Shown one piece after another: positions 59,852-64,000 of a DNA stretch of 64,000 nt. Source of the stretch: UBA10649 sp963700255. Lineage in GTDB: Bacteria; Actinomycetota; Actinomycetes; S36-B12. How positions within the stretch are numbered: position 1 is the first letter of the stretch; every line of letters begins with the position of its first letter. The notes below the pieces were generated by a model that had not been told where the DNA came from, ran no database searches, and worked only from the letters and a program-made list of their open reading frames with translations. Position numbers and translations under genes: made by a program. The DNA lies in assembly GCA_963700255.1 (NCBI GenBank), contig CAVOWW010000012.1:1-64000 (forward strand), written 5' to 3'.

Positions 59852-60619
59852 ATGACGATCGCGAGCGCCCCCTACACGCTGATCCTGCTCCGCCACGGTG
59901 AGAGCGAGTGGAACGCCAAGAACCTCTTCACCGGATGGGTCGACGTCGACCTGTCGGACAAGGGGATGGCCGAGGCACGGCGCGGCGGGGTGCTGCTCGC
60001 CGAGGCGGGCCTGCTGCCCGACGTCGTCCACACCTCGCTGCTCAAGCGGGCCATCAAGACGGCCCAGCTGGCGCTGGAGTCCTGCGATCGCATGTGGCTG
60101 CCCGTGGTGCGCAACTGGCGACTGAACGAGCGGCACTACGGCGCACTCCAGGGGAAGAACAAGAAGGAGACGCTGGAGGCGTACGGCGAGGAGCAGTTCA
60201 TGCTGTGGCGTCGCTCGTACGACACCCCGCCCCCGCCCATCGATCCCGAGGACCCGTGGGCGCAGACGCACGACGCCCGCTACGCCGCCCTGCCGCCGGA
60301 GGCCCGGCCGGCGACCGAATGCCTGGCCGACGTCGTCGAGCGCCTGATCCCCTACTGGGAGGACGTCATCGTCGCCGAGCACCTGCGGGCCGGCAAGACA
60401 GTGCTCGTCGCCGCGCACGGCAACTCGCTGCGGGCGCTCGTCAAGCACCTCGACGGGATCTCCGACGACGACATCGCGGCGCTGAACATCCCGACGGGCA
60501 TCCCGCTGGTGTACCGGCTCGACGAGAACCTGAAGCCGATCGTGCCCGGTGGCGAGTACCTCGATCCGGAGGCTGCGGCCACGGCGGCCGCCGCCGTCGC
60601 CGCGCAGGGCAAGAAGTAG
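59852..60619 (+). CDS. gpmA: 2,3-bisphosphoglycerate-dependent phosphoglycerate mutase
   Basis: 255 aa, glycolysis/gluconeogenesis. Catalytic His in LILLRHGESEWN, FTGWVDVDLSDKG, TSLLKRAIKTAQ, RNWRLNERHYGALQGKNK and second His in VLVAAHGNSLRALVKHL. The C-terminus ends in an Ala-rich stretch. ATG 59852 is chosen for the family N-terminus and -10 spacing. Confidence 0.96.
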   Translation: MTIASAPYTLILLRHGESEWNAKNLFTGWVDVDLSDKGMAEARRGGVLLAEAGLLPDVVHTSLLKRAIKTAQLALESCDRMWLPVVRNWRLNERHYGALQGKNKKETLEAYGEEQFMLWRRSYDTPPPPIDPEDPWAQTHDARYAALPPEARPATECLADVVERLIPYWEDVIVAEHLRAGKTVLVAAHGNSLRALVKHLDGISDDDIAALNIPTGIPLVYRLDENLKPIVPGGEYLDPEAAATAAAAVAAQGKK

Positions 60620-60621
60620 GC

Positions 60622-61365
60622 ATGGCGGACGCCGTTCGCACGCATCGGCTCGAGCTGTCCGATTCGAGCCTGCGCGAGTGGGAGGCGACCGTCCTGCTGA
60701 GCGATCCGGAGCTCGGGATCGTCCTCGACCGCTCCGCCTTCTATCCGGGCGGAGGCGGCCAGCCGCCCGATCACGGCGTGCTGCTGTGGGGTGGCGTCCA
60801 GACCCGCATCGTCGACGTGCGCCGCGGTGACGACCAGTACCTCGTGCCGCTCGACGGCGACCCGCTGCCCCCGCAGGGCACGGCCGTCCGCGGAGCCATC
60901 GAGGACGACCGGCGGTCAGCGCTGATGCGGACGCATTCGGGCCTGCACCTGCTGTCGGGCGTGGTGTTCCGCGACTTCGGCGCGCTTGTGACCGGTTCGA
61001 ACATGGATCCGCTCACCGGCCGCCTCGACTTCAACCTCGAGGAGGTGCCGGCGGGGTTCAAGGAGGCCGTGGAGGCGGCCTGCAACGTCGAGGTCGAAGC
61101 CGACCGGGCGATCGAGGCGTACGAGCTCGACCGCGACGCCGCCTTCGCCATCCCCGACGTCATCCGAACGGCGACGAACCTGCTCCCGGCGGGCATCGAG
61201 ATCGTGCGCATCGTCGACATCAAGGGGCTCGACGTCCAGGCCGACGGCGGCACCCATGTCGCGTCGACGCATCAGATCGGAACCATGCGCGTGGTGAAGG
61301 TCGAGAGCAAGGGCAAGGGCTTCCGGCGCATCCGCATCTCGCTCAGCGAGACAGGGCAGCGGTGA
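60622..61365 (+). CDS. alaX: Alanyl-tRNA editing protein (AlaX family)
   Basis: 247 aa, free-standing editing domain that removes Ser or Gly from mischarged tRNA-Ala. An N-terminal beta domain (LDRSAFYPGGGGQPPDHG) precedes the editing core with HSGLH (zinc ligands) and a second zinc site at ADGGTHVAST, where Asp stands at the position of Cys in CGGTH-type relatives. It starts 2 bases after gpmA, and its last 23 bases overlap the convergent macro-domain gene. Confidence 0.88.
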   Translation: MADAVRTHRLELSDSSLREWEATVLLSDPELGIVLDRSAFYPGGGGQPPDHGVLLWGGVQTRIVDVRRGDDQYLVPLDGDPLPPQGTAVRGAIEDDRRSALMRTHSGLHLLSGVVFRDFGALVTGSNMDPLTGRLDFNLEEVPAGFKEAVEAACNVEVEADRAIEAYELDRDAAFAIPDVIRTATNLLPAGIEIVRIVDIKGLDVQADGGTHVASTHQIGTMRVVKVESKGKGFRRIRISLSETGQR

Positions 61366-61870
61366 ACGCGGCCAGGGTTCGGTCGTCGAACAGGACGAAT
61401 CGCACCAGCTCGATCCCCGACGACGGGTGCGACGAGGCATAGGCACGGACCGCCTCCACCGCGATCGGTGCCGCCTCGGCCGGCGTCCAGCCGTAGGCGC
61501 CGCAGGAGATGGCCGGGAACGCCACCGACGCCACGCCCAGCTGATCGGCCACGGCCAGCGCCCGGGTGTGGCACGACGCCAGCAACCCGGCGCCGCCGTC
61601 GGGGTGCTCCCAGTGCCGGGGACCGACCGTATGGATGACCCAGCCTGCGGCCAGTCGTCCGCCCCGAGTCGCCACCGCATCGCCAGCGGCGAGTCCGTCC
61701 GGGAGGTCCGAGCGACGAATCCGGCGGCACTCCTCGAGCAGGTCGGGCCCGGCAGCGGCGTGGATCGCACCGTCGACGCCACCGCCGCCGAGGAGGGAGG
61801 CGTTGGCCGCATTGACGATGGCGTCCACCGACTCGGCCGTGATGTCCCCGCGGACCGCCTCGATGCGCAT
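61343..61870 (-). CDS. Macro domain protein (ADP-ribose deacetylase/phosphatase type)
   Basis: 175 aa, single macro domain. ADP-ribose loop 1: AIVNAANASLLGGGGVDGAIH; second phosphate loop: FPAISCGAYGWTPAEAAPIAV. These match the MacroD/YmdB-like deacetylase class. It follows DUF2516 by 2 bases, so they are co-transcribed. Confidence 0.93.
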   Translation of the reverse strand: MRIEAVRGDITAESVDAIVNAANASLLGGGGVDGAIHAAAGPDLLEECRRIRRSDLPDGLAAGDAVATRGGRLAAGWVIHTVGPRHWEHPDGGAGLLASCHTRALAVADQLGVASVAFPAISCGAYGWTPAEAAPIAVEAVRAYASSHPSSGIELVRFVLFDDRTLAAFTAALSR

Positions 61871-61872
61871 TG

Positions 61873-62160
61873 CTACCAGCGGCGCGAGGTGATGTCGATG
61901 ATCTTGGGGCGCACGTCGAACAGGTAGATGAGGGCGACGACCACCCCGGCCAGGCCGATGATGTTCAGCGTGAAGGCAGGGTAGACGCCGGCGCCGGCGG
62001 AGAGCCCAGTGAGGAGCAGCCACAGCACCTTGCTCTTGCGTCCCACCGCGGGGAAGGCGTCCTTCGGCCGACGGATGCAGTCGACGAAGGCGAAAGCCTT
62101 GACCGCGAGGGTCACGACCCACAGGGCGAGGAAGACGAGGCCTTGGACGGTGTCGAACAT
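61873..62160 (-). CDS. DUF2516 small membrane protein
   Basis: 95 aa with three hydrophobic segments (GLVFLALWVVTLAVKAFAFV, VLWLLLTGLSAGAGV, IIGLAGVVVALIYLF). Family conserved in actinobacteria, function unknown, and usually next to hbhA in mycobacteria. ATG 62160 with TAGCGT 6 bases upstream. Confidence 0.88.
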   Translation of the reverse strand: MFDTVQGLVFLALWVVTLAVKAFAFVDCIRRPKDAFPAVGRKSKVLWLLLTGLSAGAGVYPAFTLNIIGLAGVVVALIYLFDVRPKIIDITSRRW

Positions 62161-62166
62161 TCCTCC

Positions 62167-62172
62167 ACGCTA
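62167..62172 (-). promoter_or_regulatory. -10 element of a leaderless promoter, DUF2516 gene
   Basis: TAGCGT (minus strand) lies 6 bases before the ATG at 62160. Confidence 0.4.
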
Positions 62173-62194
62173 ATGCAGTTCCGTGACGGCGCAT

Positions 62195-62235
62195 GACGAA
62201 GGGGCCGCACCGATGATCGGTGCGGCCCCTTCGTC
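62195..62235 (-). terminator. Terminator of the repeat-protein gene
   Basis: A perfect 17-bp inverted repeat (arms 62195-62211 and 62219-62235, 7-base loop that is itself palindromic) begins 8 bases after the stop of the repeat protein. No clear T-tract. Confidence 0.8.
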
Positions 62236-62242
62236 CTGGTCG

Positions 62243-62740
62243 TCAGACGCCGACGGCCTCACGGATGAGGTCGATGGTGTGCGAGACGTTGCCTCGGACC
62301 GACTTCGCGGTCACGGTGACGCGATCCTTGGCCTGCGTGGTCATCGCGGCCACGTCGACGTCGGGCAGCTTCGTCTTCGACATGTCCACCTTGGGCATCT
62401 CGAACTTGGGCATCTCGATCTTCGGCATCTCGAACTTCGGCATGTCCACCTTCGGCATCTCGAACTTCGGCATCTCGACCTTGGGCATCTCGAACTTCGG
62501 CATGTCCACCTTGGGCATCGTGAAGCGGCCGCTGGCTGCCGTCGTGGCCTTGGCCGTGGTGGCCTTGGCTGCCGTCGTGGCCTTGGCCGTGGTGGCCTTG
62601 GCTGCCGTCGTGGCCTTGGCAGTGGTGGCCTTGGCTGCCGTCGTGGCCTTGGTGGTCGTCTTCTTGGCTGCCGAGGCGGCCTTCGTCGACGTCTTCTTCA
62701 CGCGGGCGGTCGGGTGGCTGGGGGTGTTCTCGGTGGTCAT
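62243..62740 (-). CDS. Low-complexity protein at the hbhA locus: Lys/Ala/Thr tail plus MPK pentapeptide repeats
   Basis: 165 aa built of three zones. Residues ~12-69 are Lys/Ala/Thr-rich with 11-residue repeats (KATTAAKATTA), like histone-H1 or heparin-binding tails. Residues 75-119 are nine uninterrupted pentapeptides of form MPK-[VFI]-[DE], almost strictly alternating VD/FE. Residues ~120-165 are a short helical end (KDRVTVTAKSVRGNVSHTID). No signal peptide or membrane helix. It lies between an XRE regulator (4-base overlap) and DUF2516, the position of heparin-binding hemagglutinin HbhA in mycobacteria, but it shows no clear HbhA coiled coil. Function unknown. Confidence 0.88.
   Translation of the reverse strand: MTTENTPSHPTARVKKTSTKAASAAKKTTTKATTAAKATTAKATTAAKATTAKATTAAKATTAKATTAASGRFTMPKVDMPKFEMPKVEMPKFEMPKVDMPKFEMPKIEMPKFEMPKVDMSKTKLPDVDVAAMTTQAKDRVTVTAKSVRGNVSHTIDLIREAVGV
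62384..62518 (-). repeat. Nine tandem 15-bp repeats encoding MPK pentapeptides
   Basis: Fifteen-base units encode MPKVD, MPKFE, MPKVE and MPKIE variants without a break. The codons for Met, Pro and Lys are nearly invariant, whereas the fourth residue alternates Val/Phe/Ile. Confidence 0.92.
62534..62650 (-). repeat. Tandem 33-bp repeats encoding Lys/Ala/Thr-rich 11-mers
   Basis: About three and a half 33-base units (starting near 62535, 62568, 62601) encode KATTAAKATTA. Copies differ at only one or two bases. Confidence 0.9.
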
Positions 62741-63186
62741 GGTGCTTCCTCTCGTTCGTTCATCGTGGTCGTGCCGTGGGTGTCCGGCCAGGTGGGAGTG
62801 GGCGCCGCCTCGTCGTCGAGGTCGGCAGCCTCCCGCTCCGCCTGGGCCGTGTTCTCGGCCTGGAAGGCCGCGTAGATCTGGAGCAGGGTTGCTCGCTGCC
62901 GCTCGCTCAGCGTGAGGTCGGTGGCGATGGCGGTCGTGACCGCCTCGTCGCCCTCACGCTGGTCGAGGATCCCGGCCTGGACGTACAGGGTCTCCGCGGA
63001 GATCCGCAGCCCCTGCGCTATCCGGGTGAGGATCTCGGCGCTCGGCTTGCGCAGTCCCCGCTCGACCTGGCTCAGGTACGGGTTGGAGACGTCCGCCGCC
63101 TTGGCCAGCTGACGCAGCGACATCTGCGCCTGATCGCGCTGGTCGCGGATGAACCCACCCAGGTGACCGACGTCGATGCGTGCCAT
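62737..63186 (-). CDS. XRE family transcriptional regulator
   Basis: 149 aa. HTH at residues ~10-65: IRDQRDQAQMSLRQLAKAAD, VSNPYLSQVERGLRKPSAEI, then LRISAETLYVQAGIL. The acidic C-terminal region is poorly conserved. Same gene order as mycobacterial Rv0474 upstream of hbhA. ATG 63186 with CATACT 6 bases upstream; a TTGCAA direct/palindromic site lies just beyond, probably for autoregulation. Stop overlaps the repeat-protein start (ATGA). Confidence 0.92.
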   Translation of the reverse strand: MARIDVGHLGGFIRDQRDQAQMSLRQLAKAADVSNPYLSQVERGLRKPSAEILTRIAQGLRISAETLYVQAGILDQREGDEAVTTAIATDLTLSERQRATLLQIYAAFQAENTAQAEREAADLDDEAAPTPTWPDTHGTTTMNEREEAP

Positions 63187-63192
63187 GCCTCA

Positions 63193-63198
63193 AGTATG
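63193..63198 (-). promoter_or_regulatory. -10 element of a leaderless promoter, XRE regulator
   Basis: CATACT (minus strand) lies 6 bases before the ATG at 63186. Confidence 0.5.
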
Positions 63199-63208
63199 CC
63201 CCAAGTGC

Positions 63209-63220
63209 TTGCAATTGCAA
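63209..63220. promoter_or_regulatory. 12-bp palindrome upstream of the XRE gene
   Basis: TTGCAATTGCAA is a perfect palindrome (also two TTGCAA direct copies). One copy is placed as a -35 element about 16-18 bases from CATACT. It is a plausible autoregulatory site for the XRE protein. Confidence 0.5.
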
Positions 63221-63254
63221 ACACGGCTGCTAGCAGGAGTTAGCGTGACCTCCG

Positions 63255-64000
63255 TCACGCCAGGGCCGAGGACACCTGCCCCACGACGGCACCGCCGCCA
63301 AGAACGGGGATGGTGAGCAGGCCCCTGAGGGCGGTCCGGTCGGCGCCCAACCCCAGCAGGATCGTCGCCAGCGCCACCTGACGAGCCCGCTCCGACCCGT
63401 CCTCCGCCTTGATGGCGACCGCGGTGCCGTCGGGCAGCGCGGCGACATAGACCCCCTCGGCTCCGTCCTTGGCCACCAGTCCGGGCACCGCCCGCATGAA
63501 GGCCGTCACGTCGCGGTTCGTGCCGCCGACGAAGTCCGGATAGGCCGACATCGCCGACGTGACCCGTCGGGCCGGGGACTCGGGCTCGCCCTGGACGGCG
63601 CGTGAGAGTGACCGCGCGAGCCCGGTCACCGTGAGGGAGAACACCGGTGCACCGCACCCGTCGATGCCCACATGCTCGACCTGCTCGCCCGCCAGCGCCT
63701 CGACCTGCCACCTGATCGCCTGCTGCAGGGGATGGTCGACCGCGCGGTACGTGTCGATCGGCCAGCCGTTGATCGTGCACGTCAGCAGCATGGCGGCGTG
63801 CTTGCCGGAGCAGTTCATGGCGATGGGGGCTGCCCGCCGGCCGTCGCTCACCCAGGCATCGCGGGCGCGGGGGTCCAGTGGAAAGTCCGCCGGGGTCTGC
63901 AGGGCCCCCTCGTCGAGCCCAGCGACGTCGAGGATCTGCTTCACCCCCGCGACGTGGAAGCGCTCGCCGCTGTGCGACGCGGCCGACAGCGCGAGCAGGT
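63255..64000 (-). CDS. Asparaginase II family protein, 5' end beyond the window
   Basis: Partial gene: 248 codons to the window edge, C-terminus complete at 63255. Actinobacterial L-asparaginase II (PF06089-type) blocks: SAASHSGERFHV at the edge, MNCSGKHAAMLLTC, HPLQQAIRWQVEAL, GIDGCGAPVFSL, and SAYPDFVGGTNRDVTAFM. Expected to hydrolyse asparagine to aspartate and ammonia in the cytosol. The N-terminal ~60-80 residues are missing. Confidence 0.88.
   Translation of the reverse strand, partial: LLALSAASHSGERFHVAGVKQILDVAGLDEGALQTPADFPLDPRARDAWVSDGRRAAPIAMNCSGKHAAMLLTCTINGWPIDTYRAVDHPLQQAIRWQVEALAGEQVEHVGIDGCGAPVFSLTVTGLARSLSRAVQGEPESPARRVTSAMSAYPDFVGGTNRDVTAFMRAVPGLVAKDGAEGVYVAALPDGTAVAIKAEDGSERARQVALATILLGLGADRTALRGLLTIPVLGGGAVVGQVSSALA

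Noticed and set aside
62384..62518. Homology of MPK repeats to animal AHNAK
   Set aside because: Short low-complexity similarity can arise by convergence from tandem duplication; no other shared feature.

Overview
The window is 64 kb of very GC-rich, densely packed DNA from an actinobacterium (Actinomycetota). The evidence is the gene content: mycothiol glycosyltransferase mshA, carD, an lpqE-like lipoprotein, a DUF3263 protein, a senX3/regX3-type phosphate two-component system with a divergent phoU, a CIRCE-controlled groEL with a Gly/Met tail, and an XRE / repeat-protein / DUF2516 cluster at what is the hbhA locus in mycobacteria. I cannot name the genus. Many first genes lack a Shine-Dalgarno site and instead carry a -10-like hexamer 6-8 bases before the ATG/GTG, which points to leaderless mRNAs.

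Layout. (1) 0-12.4 kb, minus strand: a maltodextrin/starch operon read malE - malF - malG - intracellular GH13 - malK - secreted GH13 amylase - second malE paralogue, followed by groEL. (2) 12.5-13.9 kb: DUF3263 protein and a CPBP membrane protease with a charged repeat tail. (3) 13.9-19.3 kb, plus strand: a compact kynurenine operon (formamidase-like hydrolase, kynureninase, kynurenine 3-monooxygenase, RidA, 3-hydroxyanthranilate dioxygenase, ACMS decarboxylase). (4) 19.3-21.8 kb: a drug-type ABC exporter whose permease is an internal duplication; then tRNA-Thr(TGT). (5) 22-30.8 kb: a sugar module (two TIM-barrel isomerases, Gfo/Idh/MocA dehydrogenase, ribose-type ABC importer) divergent from a ROK regulator. 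(6) 30.8-37.4 kb: a small membrane protein, a glycerol-kinase-like FGGY kinase, two flavoproteins resembling a glycerol-3-phosphate dehydrogenase system, and a dimethylglycine-dehydrogenase-like enzyme. (7) 37.5-48 kb: amino acid/amine permease, choline/ethanolamine-type kinase, an ABC exporter, and a glutamine-synthetase-like / aldehyde dehydrogenase / SDR / C26 gamma-glutamyl hydrolase / LacI set that could form a gamma-glutamylation pathway for an amine or amino alcohol. (8) 48-64 kb: conserved actinobacterial core (DUF4032 kinase-like protein, antiporter, rlmB, cysS, ispF, ispD, carD, lpqE, regX3, senX3, phoU, mshA, ybjN-like, gpmA, alaX, macro domain, DUF2516, repeat protein, XRE regulator, asparaginase at the right edge).

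Two features stand out. First, an 18-bp unit is arrayed 3 forward + 1 reverse in one convergent intergenic gap (37.4 kb) and 1 forward + 3 reverse in another (46.1 kb), a mirror-image dispersed repeat. Second, eleven single-base frameshifts and one nonsense codon break eight otherwise well-conserved genes, all left of 37.3 kb and none in the remaining 26.7 kb. This looks more like uneven sequence quality than gene decay, so I give the reconstructed gene extents. No intergenic stretch exceeds about 200 bases. I saw no prophage, insertion sequence, CRISPR array or rRNA.
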